Source: Delftia acidovorans
GTDB lineage: Bacteria; Pseudomonadota; Gammaproteobacteria; Burkholderiales; Burkholderiaceae_C
Assembly (NCBI GenBank): GCA_031286585.1
Contig: JAITUC010000038.1
Span: 1-64,000, forward strand
DNA length: 64,000 nucleotides
Direction: 5' to 3'
Both the position numbers and the translations under genes were made by a program. The notes under the pieces were generated by a model. The model was not told the origin of the DNA and made no database searches. It was given only the letters and a program-made list of their open reading frames with translations. Within the stretch, counting starts at the first letter, position 1; each line of letters starts with the position of its first letter. Of the stretch, positions 1 to 8,126 are shown one piece after another.

Positions 1-63
1 TACATTGAAGGTACCGCCACCGACGGTCCCCAACCCACAGATTCCCACTTTCACCGGTTTCAC
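1..63 (-). CDS. hom: Homoserine dehydrogenase, N-terminal fragment
   Basis: The first 21 codons of a gene that runs off the left edge. They read from a GTG start at 63 and give VKPVKVGICGLGTVGGG, the start of the NAD(P)-binding Rossmann fold (GxGxxG) of homoserine dehydrogenase, which reduces aspartate semialdehyde to homoserine in threonine and methionine synthesis. A GGGGAG ribosome binding site lies seven bases upstream. From family knowledge, this N-terminus closely matches Pseudomonas Hom, and in Pseudomonas hom follows dsbC on the same strand, as here. Only the fragment is visible, so intactness cannot be judged. Confidence 0.8.
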   Translation of the reverse strand, partial: MKPVKVGICGLGTVGGGTFNV

Positions 64-149
64 GCTGAAACTCCCCATGATTACAGCATCGGGGCGCCTG
101 AGACGCCGATGCCCGCAACAAGGCGGGCATGGGAGCAGGCACCATGTAA

Positions 150-170
150 GAACAGGCGGACTGCCTGTTC
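150..170. repeat. Short perfect hairpin between dsbC and hom
   Basis: An 8-bp perfect inverted repeat (GAACAGGC and GCCTGTTC) with a 5-base loop lies in the 174-base gap between dsbC and hom. There is no strong T-run on the minus strand, so it may be an attenuating or RNA-stabilising hairpin rather than a full terminator. A second short hairpin (GCCCGC with GCGGGC) lies just beside it, at about 112-128. Confidence 0.4.
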
Positions 171-237
171 CCTAGTCAAAAGGAACCGAACATTACGAAG
201 CGGTTCCGCATTAGTCAATCGGCGTGCAAGCCGCGGC

Positions 238-966
238 TTACTTGGCTTCCAGGGCCAGCTTGGCGATCTGGCCGGCCGGCTGGTAGCCCGGCAGCATGGT
301 GCCGTCGGCGAGGATGATCGCCGGGGTGCCCTGCACACCGACCATCTGGCCCAGGGCAAACTGCGAGTCCACCGGGTTATCGCACTTGGCGGCCTTCACT
401 TCCTTCTCGTGGAACATGTCGCTCATGGCCGACTGGCGGTCCTTGGAGCACCACACGGCCTGCAGCTGGGCATCGCCCGGCGAGTTCGGGCCCTGGCGCG
501 GGAAGGCCAGGTAGCGCACCTCGATACCTTGCTTCTGCAGCTCAGGCACTTCGGCGTGGAGCTTCTGGCAGTACGGGCAGGTGGTGTCGGTGAAGACGGT
601 GATGTGCGCCTTGGTCTCGCCCTTGGCCGGGAACACCACCATGTCCTTGGCGGCGATGGCGTTGATGGTCTTCGCCACGCCGGCGCTCTCGGCCTTCTCG
701 GTCAGGTTGGTCGGCTTGCCATCCTTCACCTGGTAGATGTTGCCCTGCACGACGAACTGGCCGTCGGCGCTGGCGTAGAGCACGCGGCCGCCCTTGAGCT
801 GCACCTGATAGATGCCTTCCAGGGGGCCCTTGGAGATGTTCTCGATAGGCAGGTCAGGCTGCAGGGACTGCAGGGTGGTGCGGATCGCCTGGTCCGGTTC
901 GGCGGCCAGAACGAGGGTGCTGGCGAGGCCAAGGGCCGCGGCAGCCAGAAGTCGGGACAAACGCAT
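238..966 (-). CDS. dsbC: Thiol:disulfide interchange protein DsbC
   Basis: A 242-residue periplasmic protein disulfide isomerase. A signal peptide covers residues 1-21 (cleavage near LVLAAE). It is followed by the N-terminal dimerisation domain and a thioredoxin fold with the redox motif CPYC at 130-133, a GTP cis-proline loop, and two further cysteines (WCSKD and AAKCDN) that form the structural disulfide in this family. DsbC reshuffles wrong disulfides and is kept reduced by DsbD. The sequence is much closer to what I know of Pseudomonas DsbC than to a beta-proteobacterial one, for example in HITVFTDTTCPYCQKLHAEV and the GYQPAGQIAKLALEAK tail. It lies between a Comamonadaceae-type xerD and a Pseudomonas-type hom. 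Start: ATG at 966 with AGGAG upstream. Confidence 0.93.
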   Translation of the reverse strand: MRLSRLLAAAALGLASTLVLAAEPDQAIRTTLQSLQPDLPIENISKGPLEGIYQVQLKGGRVLYASADGQFVVQGNIYQVKDGKPTNLTEKAESAGVAKTINAIAAKDMVVFPAKGETKAHITVFTDTTCPYCQKLHAEVPELQKQGIEVRYLAFPRQGPNSPGDAQLQAVWCSKDRQSAMSDMFHEKEVKAAKCDNPVDSQFALGQMVGVQGTPAIILADGTMLPGYQPAGQIAKLALEAK

Positions 967-1056
967 GGAAAACTCCTGATGTCAGTCGACGAAGACTATC
1001 ACACCGGGCCGGCGAGGCCGAGCCAAAGGCTGTAGCGGGAAGCTTCGGCAGTTCCT

Positions 1057-1083
1057 CTGTAGGAGCGAGCTTGCTCGCGAACG
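1057..1083. repeat. Pseudomonas-type REP element
   Basis: This stretch contains GTAGGAGCGAGCTTGCTCGC, the core of the repetitive extragenic palindrome abundant in fluorescent and other Pseudomonas genomes. GCGAGC at 1065-1070 pairs with GCTCGC at 1073-1078 across a TT loop. It lies between dsbC and xerD. I noticed no other copy in the window. That fits the left 1.1 kb having a Pseudomonas origin and the rest not. Confidence 0.75.
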
Positions 1084-1215
1084 AATTTCGCCGGCGGTTT
1101 CGAGGCCGTGCGGTTCGCTGAATCGCAAAGATCGAACAAGGTGTAGACATCCCTGCCGAGACGACCTGCCCAGGTTCAGCCCCGGCCCGGCCCGGCCATC
1201 CATGGCCGGTCGTTC

Positions 1216-1247
1216 GCGGGGCAACGCATGCGTTGCAAGAGCCCCGC
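1216..1247 (-). terminator. Hairpin directly after xerD
   Basis: GCGGGGC at 1216-1222 pairs with GCCCCGC at 1241-1247, directly next to the xerD stop codon. Inside it is the palindrome GCAACGCATGCGTTGC (1221-1236). A second palindrome, CCGGCCATCCATGGCCGG, lies at 1192-1209. The position suggests the 3' end of the xerD transcript, but there is no clear T-run. Confidence 0.45.
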
Positions 1248-2231
1248 TCACCCACGGGGATGATGCTGGGCATGCAGGTCCTGCAGCCGCGCACGGGCGA
1301 TATGGGTGTATATCTGCGTCGTGGAGAGATCGCTGTGGCCCAGCAGCATCTGCACCACGCGCAGGTCTGCGCCATGGTTGAGCAGGTGGGTGGCGAAGGC
1401 ATGGCGCAGCGTATGTGGCGACAGCGGCGCGGTGACGCCCGCAACCTGCGCGCAGCGCTTGACGATGACCCAGAACATCACGCGGCTCATGGCCGCTCCG
1501 CGCTGGGTCACGAAGACCGCGTCGCTGCGCTGTCCTCCCAGGATGGCGCCACGCGCCGTGGCCAGGTAGCGCTCCAGCCACCAGTGCGCCTCCTGGCCGA
1601 AGGGCACCAGCCTTTCCTTTTGCCCCTTGCCCGTCACGCGCAGCACGCCCGAGCGCAGATCGATGCCATGCAAGGGCAGATCCACCAGCTCGCTCACGCG
1701 CAGGCCGCTGGCATACATCAGCTCCAGCATGGCGCGGTCACGCAGGCCCAGCGGCGTATCGACATCGGGCGCCCTGAGCAGTGCCTCCACCTGCGCCTGC
1801 GTCAGCGTATGCGGCACGCGCGGCGGCTGCCGGGCCGCCAGCATGCGTGCCGTGGGATCGGCGGCAATGCGCTGCTCGCGCAGCGCCCAGTGGTAGTAGC
1901 GGCGCAGCACCGTCAGCCGCCGGTTGGAAGAACTGGCCTTGGTCTGCTCCACCCGCACCGCGAAATAGCCCTGCAGCTCCAGCTCGCCCGCCGCGTCCAG
2001 CGCCAGCGGCGGCTGCTGGTGCGCCAGCCACCGCCCCCAGGCCGTCAGGTCCCGGCGATAGGCCGCCAGCGTATTGCGCGACAGGCCGTCCTCCAGCAGC
2101 AAGGCATCCATGAACAGGTCCAGCGCATCCAGGCTGGCCGGCAGCGGCGCCGGCCAGGATGCTGGGTCGGCGGCAGATTCGGCTTCGGCAGCCGATGGGG
2201 ACACGATGGAAGCAGCAGGCACTTGGGACAT
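1248..2231 (-). CDS. xerD: Site-specific tyrosine recombinase XerD
   Basis: A tyrosine recombinase of 327 residues that, with XerC, resolves chromosome dimers at dif under FtsK control. A SAM-like core-binding domain spans about residues 36-125 and the catalytic domain about 140-325. The catalytic set is present: Arg178 in GLRVSE, Lys202 in GKGQKE, His273 and Arg276 in HTLRHAF, His299 in LGHSDLS, and Tyr308 in TTQIYTH. The frame stays open to 2291, but that extension runs through the terminator of the upstream binding-protein gene, so I take the ATG at 2231. The body of the protein looks like Comamonadaceae XerD. Its C-terminal block (about residues 270-327) is nearly invariant between Pseudomonas and Comamonadaceae and could have been a recombination anchor. 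Confidence 0.93.
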   Translation of the reverse strand: MSQVPAASIVSPSAAEAESAADPASWPAPLPASLDALDLFMDALLLEDGLSRNTLAAYRRDLTAWGRWLAHQQPPLALDAAGELELQGYFAVRVEQTKASSSNRRLTVLRRYYHWALREQRIAADPTARMLAARQPPRVPHTLTQAQVEALLRAPDVDTPLGLRDRAMLELMYASGLRVSELVDLPLHGIDLRSGVLRVTGKGQKERLVPFGQEAHWWLERYLATARGAILGGQRSDAVFVTQRGAAMSRVMFWVIVKRCAQVAGVTAPLSPHTLRHAFATHLLNHGADLRVVQMLLGHSDLSTTQIYTHIARARLQDLHAQHHPRG

Positions 2232-2247
2232 CCCATCAAGCCTACAA

Positions 2248-2282
2248 CGAAAAAACCCGAGGTCCGCAAGGAGCCTCGGGTT
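2248..2282 (-). terminator. Rho-independent terminator of the Bug-family gene
   Basis: AACCCGAGG at 2254-2262 and CCTCGGGTT at 2274-2282 form a 9-bp stem. On the minus strand it is followed by a run of T. It ends the transcript of the gene at 2308-3270 and argues against a longer XerD start. Confidence 0.85.
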
Positions 2283-2307
2283 CTGAGCCAACCGCTCAAG
2301 GCGGTGC

Positions 2308-3270
2308 TTACTCCAGCGTGAGTTTTTGCTGAACGACCACCTTCTTGTACGTCTCGTACTCGTCCTTGATCTGCTTGGCGAACTCTTCAGGCGAGTTGCC
2401 GATGACCAGGGAGCCCGTGTCCTCGATGCGCTTGCGCACGGCGGGGTCCTGCAGCACCTTGCGCACGGCGGCGTTGATCTTGTCCACCACGTCCTTGGGC
2501 ATGTTCTTGGGACCCAGGATGCCGTAGTAGGCCATGCGGTTCACCGGCTCCAGGCCCACTTCCTTGAAGGTGGGCACATTGGGCAGCACGGCCAGGCGCT
2601 GGGGCGCGGCCACCACGATGGGCACCAGGCGGTTGTCCTTGATGAACGGCAGGGCCGAGGGCAGGTTGTCCAGCACCATGGGCACCTGGCCCGCCACCAC
2701 GTCGTTGAGCGCCGGGCCCGCACCGCGGTAGGGGATGTGGGTGACGAAGGTGTTGGTCAGGCTCTTGTACAGCTCCATCAGCATGTGCTGGATGCCGCCC
2801 GTGCCCGAGGAGGCATAGGAGTACTTGCCCTGGGACTTCTTGAGTTCGGCCTCGAAGCTCTTGTAGTCCTTGGCGGGGAACTTGGGATTCACCGCGATCA
2901 CGTTGGGCGTGGCCGCCACGTTGATGATGGGCGTGAAGTCCGTCAGCGTGTTGTACGAGATCTTGGGATTGATCGCGGGGTTGGTCGCCGTGGTCGAGAC
3001 CGTGGCGATGCCCAGGCTGTAGCCATCGGGCTGCGAGCGCGCGGTTTCCATGGCGCCGATGACGCCGCCGCCACCGCCGCGGTTGTCCACCACCACGGGC
3101 TGGCCCAGTTCCTTGGTCAGCGGTTCGGCGATCACGCGGGCGATGATGTCGGTCGTGCCACCGGGGGCGAAGGGCACCACCAGCTTGATCGGCTTGGTGG
3201 GATAGGCCTGGGCCAGGGCTCCGGTGCTTGCGAGGACCAGGGTCAGGCCCATCCAGCTGCGACGATTCAT
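2308..3270 (-). CDS. Bug/TctC-family periplasmic solute-binding protein
   Basis: A 320-residue tripartite tricarboxylate transporter receptor of the Bug family. The signal peptide ends near ALAQA (residues 1-21). The mature protein begins [19 protein letters not shown], the hallmark ligand-loop region, and continues with [14 protein letters not shown] and [19 protein letters not shown]. Bug proteins bind carboxylates and related small acids in the periplasm. No TctA or TctB membrane gene is nearby, so this is one of the many orphan Bug receptors typical of Burkholderiales and the ligand cannot be predicted. Start: ATG at 3270 with AAGGAGA upstream. A terminator follows the gene. Confidence 0.93.
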   Translation of the reverse strand: MNRRSWMGLTLVLASTGALAQAYPTKPIKLVVPFAPGGTTDIIARVIAEPLTKELGQPVVVDNRGGGGGVIGAMETARSQPDGYSLGIATVSTTATNPAINPKISYNTLTDFTPIINVAATPNVIAVNPKFPAKDYKSFEAELKKSQGKYSYASSGTGGIQHMLMELYKSLTNTFVTHIPYRGAGPALNDVVAGQVPMVLDNLPSALPFIKDNRLVPIVVAAPQRLAVLPNVPTFKEVGLEPVNRMAYYGILGPKNMPKDVVDKINAAVRKVLQDPAVRKRIEDTGSLVIGNSPEEFAKQIKDEYETYKKVVVQQKLTLE

Positions 3271-3598
3271 ACAAGATCTCCTTTTGGGGGTCGTGTTGAC
3301 GAAGAAGGTTTCATGGACATCCGCAAGGCCGTGCCTGCGGATGGATGGTCTGCGAAATGAAGGCTCGCAAACGCTGCCACGGAACAGCCATGGTGGGGCC
3401 TTGAGCCCGCTGCGCGCTTGATGGTCGTCAGGACCTGCGCTTTCGCATCGGCTGTGTGGACCCCAGCGATGCTAAGGCCCGGGGCCCGGTTGTCACAGTT
3501 TGTCGCAGCGCTGATTTCCCGGTGTTTACCCGTAGGCCATCCGCCCCTGCCGCCGCCCCCTCCGTTCGACTGCGGGGTTGCGCTTATGCTCTGCCCCC
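3271..3598. other. Divergent intergenic region, Bug gene / AEC transporter
   Basis: This 328-base gap holds the leaders of two divergent genes. I see one clean inverted repeat, CATCCGCA at 3318-3325 and TGCGGATG at 3336-3343, with a 10-base spacer. It lies about 50 bases upstream of the binding-protein start and could be an operator or hairpin. I see no convincing small gene. Confidence 0.4.
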
Positions 3599-4507
3599 GT
3601 GAACTACGCCGCGCTGCTCTTCCCCGATTTCTCGCTCATCGTGCTCGGCTACGTGCTGTGCCGCTTCACACAGCTCAACCGCACGGTCTGGCAGGCGGTG
3701 GAAGCGCTGGTGTACTACCTGCTGTTTCCGGTGCTACTGTTCCACTCCATCGTCAAAAGCCCGGTGGACTGGGGCGCCACGTCGCATTTGCTGGCCGCTG
3801 GCGTGTGCGCAGCCCTGGTCGGCATTGCCCTGGCCTACAGCCTGCCCTGGTGGCCCGGCCTGCGCGGCCGGCTCGACACGCGCGAGCATGCGGGCGCCGT
3901 GCAGGTGGCCTTTCGCTTCAACTCCTTCATCGGCCTGGCCCTGGCCAGCCGGCTGGCCGGCCCCGAGGGCCTGCTGTTCATCTCGGTGCTGATCGGCGTG
4001 AGCGTGCCGCTGTGCAATATCGCGGCCATCTGGCCCATGGCGCGCGGCAGCAACCAGCATTTCCTGGGGCAACTGGTGCGCAATCCGCTGATCGTGGGCA
4101 CGCTGTCGGGCCTGGTGTTCAGCGCACTGGGGCTGAAGCTGCCCGCGCTGATCGAGCCCTCCATCTCGCGCATAGGCGCGGCTTCCATCGCCCTGGGCCT
4201 GATGTCGGCCGGCGCCGGCATGCAGTTCGGCGCGCTGGCCGCCGGCAAGCTGCTGGCCGTGTGCCTGCTGGCCGTGCGGCACCTGGTGCAGCCGCTGATC
4301 GCCTATGCCATGGTGCGGGCGTTTGGCCTGAGCGGCGCCCAGGCCCTGATCCTGATGGCCTTCTCCGCCCTGCCCACCGCATCATCGTGCTATGTGCTGG
4401 CCGCACGCATGGGCTACAACGGCTCGTATGTGGCGGGGCTGGTCACGCTGTCCACGCTGCTGGGCGTGCTCAGCCTGCCGTTTGCGCTGAGCCTGCTGCA
4501 GCTGTAA
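3599..4507 (+). CDS. AEC-family transporter (auxin efflux carrier-like permease)
   Basis: A 302-residue integral membrane protein beginning VNYAALLFPDFSLIVLGYVL, with about ten hydrophobic segments in two groups around a central hydrophilic loop. This is the layout of the auxin efflux carrier family, whose bacterial members export or import small organic acids such as malate. Family-like features include the N-terminal F..P.F..I.LGY and the final SALPTASSCYVLAARMGYN segment. A TTG-initiated extension to 3578 is possible, but the GTG at 3599 gives the usual family start. It stops 12 bases from the convergent LysR gene. The substrate is not predictable. Confidence 0.88.
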   Translation: MNYAALLFPDFSLIVLGYVLCRFTQLNRTVWQAVEALVYYLLFPVLLFHSIVKSPVDWGATSHLLAAGVCAALVGIALAYSLPWWPGLRGRLDTREHAGAVQVAFRFNSFIGLALASRLAGPEGLLFISVLIGVSVPLCNIAAIWPMARGSNQHFLGQLVRNPLIVGTLSGLVFSALGLKLPALIEPSISRIGAASIALGLMSAGAGMQFGALAAGKLLAVCLLAVRHLVQPLIAYAMVRAFGLSGAQALILMAFSALPTASSCYVLAARMGYNGSYVAGLVTLSTLLGVLSLPFALSLLQL

Positions 4508-4519
4508 CCGGCGGCGCCG

Positions 4520-5413
4520 CTACAGCACGGCGCGCATATCGTCCACGAAGGCAGCCGTGATGTCGTCCTGGCGGGTGCGCTTCTTCGCCACCATGGTGAT
4601 GTCCACGTCGTAGCTGAAGGTGGACACGTCCAGCGCATGGAGCAGGCCGGCAGCGACGTAGGGGGCCGCATAGTGCTCGGGCAGATAGCCCAGGTGGGCC
4701 CCCGACAGGATGAGAATGGCGGCGGCCTCCATGTTGTCGGCCTCCGAGGTGACATTGCGCGGGCGCCCCGTCAGCGGCGCCTGCGGCAGCGGATAGGTGC
4801 GCCAGGTCCAATCGGCCTCGCCCGCCTCCTGTGCACCGATGCGGCCTGCGCGTGCGGCAAAGGGATGGGAGGCACTGCAATAGGCCACCTGTCTTTCGCT
4901 GAACAGCAGCGTGTATTCCAGCGCTGGCGCGCGGTGCAGGAAATAGCCCACCGCGACCTGGAGCTCGTCGCGCAGCAGCATCTCCTCCAGCTCGCGCGGA
5001 CCGCGCAGCAGCACCGACAGGCGCACAGCCTCGTCGCGCTGGCGAAAGCGCTGTATGGCCCGTCCCATCAGCGCGTTGTATTCCATGGGCGCATTGCCGA
5101 TCAGGCCGATGGCCAGGCTGCCGACCAGTTGCCGGTGCATGTTGCGCGCCTGCGCACTGAAGCCTTCCAGTCCCTGCAGGGCCGCACGAGCCATATCCAC
5201 GAAGCGCCGGCCCTTGGCCGTCAGGCGAAAGCCGCCGCGCCCCCGCTCGCACAAACTGAAACCCAGCCGCGTCTCCAGCGTGGACAGCTGACTGCTGAGC
5301 GTGGACTGGCCTACGCCGAGGCTGGCCTGCGCCGCCGACACGCCGCCCGCGTCAACGATGGCCAGAAACACGCGCAGCAGCCGCAGGTCCAGATCTGAAA
5401 CGGTATGGAGCAT
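4520..5413 (-). CDS. LysR-family transcriptional regulator (divergent from the symporter/ureohydrolase genes)
   Basis: A 297-residue LysR-type regulator starting MLHTVSDLDLRLLRVFLAIV. The winged helix-turn-helix covers about residues 8-65 (AAQASLGVGQSTLSSQLSTLE), and the effector-binding domain follows to the end. The frame stays open to 5656, but that extension covers the promoter region and has no family resemblance, so the ATG at 5413 is chosen. It is transcribed away from the sodium:solute symporter and ureohydrolase genes, the normal arrangement for a LysR protein and its target operon. By analogy with GbuR, the LysR activator of guanidinobutyrase in Pseudomonas aeruginosa, it may sense a guanidino acid. 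That role is inference. Confidence 0.9.
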   Translation of the reverse strand: MLHTVSDLDLRLLRVFLAIVDAGGVSAAQASLGVGQSTLSSQLSTLETRLGFSLCERGRGGFRLTAKGRRFVDMARAALQGLEGFSAQARNMHRQLVGSLAIGLIGNAPMEYNALMGRAIQRFRQRDEAVRLSVLLRGPRELEEMLLRDELQVAVGYFLHRAPALEYTLLFSERQVAYCSASHPFAARAGRIGAQEAGEADWTWRTYPLPQAPLTGRPRNVTSEADNMEAAAILILSGAHLGYLPEHYAAPYVAAGLLHALDVSTFSYDVDITMVAKKRTRQDDITAAFVDDMRAVL

Positions 5414-5433
5414 GGGGTTTTCACTCGGCAAAG

Positions 5434-5449
5434 ATCGATTTTCATCAAT
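5434..5449. promoter_or_regulatory. Candidate LysR operator
   Basis: ATCGATTTTCATCAAT is an imperfect dyad containing a T-N11-A arrangement. It lies 21 bases upstream of the LysR start and about 190 bases upstream of the symporter start. LysR regulators commonly autoregulate from such sites. There is no functional evidence beyond position and shape. Confidence 0.35.
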
Positions 5450-5642
5450 GTTTGTAGATGGAACTTGAAATGGATGCAAGCCGGGCTGCTGTCTAGCATT
5501 CACGACTGTTGCAGCACACCTGGATTGACCGGAGAAGGACTGCGTCACAGAACAAGAGGGGCGGACCAGGAGATTCACTTCCATGGAGACCGCTGTTTCA
5601 AGAGGCTCTGCCAACAGGGCCGCAACAAAAGGGAGACAAACC

Positions 5643-7031
5643 ATGCTGCTCGACATCTCGGTCGTGGTGATCTACGCGGCGGCCATGCTGCTGCTGGGCT
5701 GGTACGGCATGCGCCGCGCCAAGACGCAGGAGGACTTTCTCGTGGCCGGCCGCAACCTCGGGCCGGGCCTGTACATGGGCACCATGGCCGCCACGGTGAT
5801 AGGCGGCGCGAGCACCGTGGGCACGGTACGGCTGGGCTATGTGTACGGCATCTCCGGATTCTGGCTTTGCGCGGCGCTGGGCGCGGGCCTGCTGGTACTC
5901 AACCTGTTCCTGGCCAAGCCCCTGCTCAGGCTGCGCATCTGCACCGTGACCCAGGTGCTGGAGCGGCGCTACAGCGCCCGCACCCAGCAGGCCAGCGCCC
6001 TGGTGATGCTGGCCTACGCACTGATGCTGGCGGCCACTTCGGTGATCGCCATAGGCACCGTGATGCAGGTGCTGTTCGATCTGCCGCTGTGGCTCTCCAT
6101 CCTGGTGGGCGGAGGCATCGTGGTCATCTACTCGGCCGTGGGCGGCATGTGGTCGCTGACGCTGACGGACATCGTGCAGTTCGTGATCAAGACAGCGGGC
6201 CTGATGCTGATCCTGCTGCCCATCTGCCTGTACCGCGTGGGCGGCTGGGACCAGCTGGTTGCACGGCTGCCTGCGTCCAGCTTCGATGTCACCCACATCG
6301 GCTGGGACACCATTGCCACCTACTTCGTCATCTATTTCTTCGGAATCATGATCGGCCAGGACGTGTGGCAACGCGTATTCACGGCCCGCAGCGAGCGGGT
6401 GGCCGCCGTGGCGGGCAGCCTTGCCGGCCTGTACTGCGTGGTCTACGGGCTGGTGGGCGCCCTGGTGGGCATGGCAGCGCGCGTGCTGCTGCCGGACCTG
6501 GACAACCCCAACAACGCCTTTGCCGCCATCGTGCAGGCCAGCCTGCCCGACGGCATCCGCGGCCTCGTCATCGCTGCCGCACTGGCGGCCATGATGTCCA
6601 CGGCCAGCGCCGCCATGCTGGCCGGCTCCACCGTGCTGGCCGAGGACCTCGTGCCCCTGCTGCGGCGCGGCCGGCCGCTGGTCGATGTGCGCTGGCACCG
6701 GCTGCTGACGCTGCTGGTGGGGTTGGCCGTGCTCGGCATCGCGCTGGTGGTGGACGATGTGCTCAATGCCCTGACCACGGCCTACAACCTGCTCGTGGGC
6801 GGCATGCTGGTGCCGCTGATCGGCGCCATCTACTGGCGCCGGTCCACCACGGCGGGCGCCATCGCCAGCATGCTGCTGGGCTGCACCACGGCCGTCGCCT
6901 TCATGGTCAGGGACGGTCTGGCCGCCAACACGCCCATCTATGCCAGCCTGGCCGTGAGCACGGCCAGCTTCATCCTCATCAGCCTGGCGCAGCGCACGCA
7001 GCAGCGTTCGCTGTCGGGCATCCAATCCTGA
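5643..7031 (+). CDS. Sodium:solute symporter (SSS family)
   Basis: A 462-residue membrane protein beginning MLLDISVVVIYAAAMLLLGW, with about 13 hydrophobic segments. Typical SSS features are the N-terminal YAAAMLLLGWYG..RAKTQEDFLVAGRNLG, the GGASTVGTVRLGYVYGISGFW region corresponding to TM2-3, and GQDVWQRVFTARSE in the middle. SSS carriers use the sodium gradient to import organic solutes. The ATG at 5643 has GGGAGA upstream; the earlier in-frame ATG at 5583 adds an unlikely hydrophilic leader. The ureohydrolase gene begins 24 bases downstream, so the two are probably co-transcribed and the symporter likely imports the enzyme's substrate. Confidence 0.93.
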   Translation: MLLDISVVVIYAAAMLLLGWYGMRRAKTQEDFLVAGRNLGPGLYMGTMAATVIGGASTVGTVRLGYVYGISGFWLCAALGAGLLVLNLFLAKPLLRLRICTVTQVLERRYSARTQQASALVMLAYALMLAATSVIAIGTVMQVLFDLPLWLSILVGGGIVVIYSAVGGMWSLTLTDIVQFVIKTAGLMLILLPICLYRVGGWDQLVARLPASSFDVTHIGWDTIATYFVIYFFGIMIGQDVWQRVFTARSERVAAVAGSLAGLYCVVYGLVGALVGMAARVLLPDLDNPNNAFAAIVQASLPDGIRGLVIAAALAAMMSTASAAMLAGSTVLAEDLVPLLRRGRPLVDVRWHRLLTLLVGLAVLGIALVVDDVLNALTTAYNLLVGGMLVPLIGAIYWRRSTTAGAIASMLLGCTTAVAFMVRDGLAANTPIYASLAVSTASFILISLAQRTQQRSLSGIQS

Positions 7032-7055
7032 CCCCGGCACTGAATCGGAGACGAC

Positions 7056-8126
7056 ATGACGCTTTTCACACCAGACAGGCTGCAGGCGCTGCGCGCACGC
7101 TTCGGCGGCGCCAACGAGTCCGTGATCCACGACCCGCATTTCCGCGCCGTGGCCGCCCACATCATCGACGCCAGCGGCACGCGCAACGCCCCCTACGCAG
7201 GCATGCCCACGCTGCTGGACGCGCCCATGCGTCCCATGGACTGGGGCCACCCGGACTTCGGCGACCTCCAGGCCGCGCTGGTCGGCGTGCCCATGGACCT
7301 GGGCATCAGCAACCGCAGCGGCTGCCGCTTCGGCCCCCGGGCCCTGCGGTCCATCGAACGCGTGGGCCCCTACAACCATGTGCTTCGATCCGCACCCACA
7401 CGCGAGCTGCGCGTGGCGGACATCGGCGACGTGCCGCTGTCCAGCCGCTACAGCCTGGAGCAGTCGCACCGCGACATAGAGTCGACCTTCGCGAAGATCC
7501 ATGCGGCCGGCGTGATTCCGCTGGCCGCTGGTGGAGACCATTCCATCACCCTGCCCATATTGCGCGCACTGGGCCGCGAGCGGCCCCTGGCCCTGGTGCA
7601 TTTCGACGCCCACTGCGACACTGGCGGGCCGTTCGACGGCAGCCGCTTCCACCACGGCGGCCCGTTTCGTCAGGCCGTGCTGGACGGCGTGCTCGACCCC
7701 ACGCGGACCGTTCAGATCGGCATACGCGGCGCAGCCGAATATCTCTGGGAGTTTTCCTATGAGTCGGGCATGACCGTGATCCACGCCGAGGAGCTTCCCG
7801 CGCTGGGCGTGGACGGCGTCATTGCCCGCGCACGCGAGGTGGTGGGCGATGCGCCCGTCTACGTCTCCTTCGACATCGACTGCCTGGACCCGGCCTTTGC
7901 GCCCGGCACGGGCACGCCCGAGGTCGGTGGACTCACCGTGCGCGAGGCGCAGGCCATGGTGCGCGGCCTGGCCGGCATCCACATCGTGGGAGGCGACGTG
8001 GTCGAGGTGTCACCAGCCTACGACGCCACCACCAACACCGCCCATGCGGGCGCGCAGATGATGTTCGAAATCCTGGGCCTGATCTGCGCACGCCACGCCG
8101 GGTGCGGCACCGCAAAGCCTGCCTAG
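7056..8126 (+). CDS. Agmatinase/guanidino-acid ureohydrolase family protein
   Basis: A 356-residue binuclear manganese ureohydrolase. The metal ligands are visible in GGDHS (about residues 164-168), FDAHCDT (about 183-189) and SFDIDCLDPAFAPG (about 271-284). The family includes arginase, agmatinase, guanidinobutyrase and guanidinopropionase, which release urea from a guanidino group. At 356 residues it is longer than typical agmatinase (about 310), with an N-terminal extension carrying DWGHPDFGDLQAALVGVPMD. Its neighbours (SSS symporter upstream, LysR and AraC regulators on either side) match the gbu and gpu loci of Pseudomonas aeruginosa, so a guanidino acid is a likelier substrate than agmatine; this is inference. 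Its stop overlaps the stop of the convergent AraC gene within CTAG at 8123-8126. Confidence 0.92.
   Translation: MTLFTPDRLQALRARFGGANESVIHDPHFRAVAAHIIDASGTRNAPYAGMPTLLDAPMRPMDWGHPDFGDLQAALVGVPMDLGISNRSGCRFGPRALRSIERVGPYNHVLRSAPTRELRVADIGDVPLSSRYSLEQSHRDIESTFAKIHAAGVIPLAAGGDHSITLPILRALGRERPLALVHFDAHCDTGGPFDGSRFHHGGPFRQAVLDGVLDPTRTVQIGIRGAAEYLWEFSYESGMTVIHAEELPALGVDGVIARAREVVGDAPVYVSFDIDCLDPAFAPGTGTPEVGGLTVREAQAMVRGLAGIHIVGGDVVEVSPAYDATTNTAHAGAQMMFEILGLICARHAGCGTAKPA

Noticed and set aside
2232..2291. 20-residue N-terminal extension of XerD
   Set aside because: It runs through the terminator of the upstream Bug gene; the ATG at 2231 is sufficient.
5598..7982. 794-residue minus-strand open frame
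   Set aside because: It is antisense to the symporter and ureohydrolase genes; no motifs.
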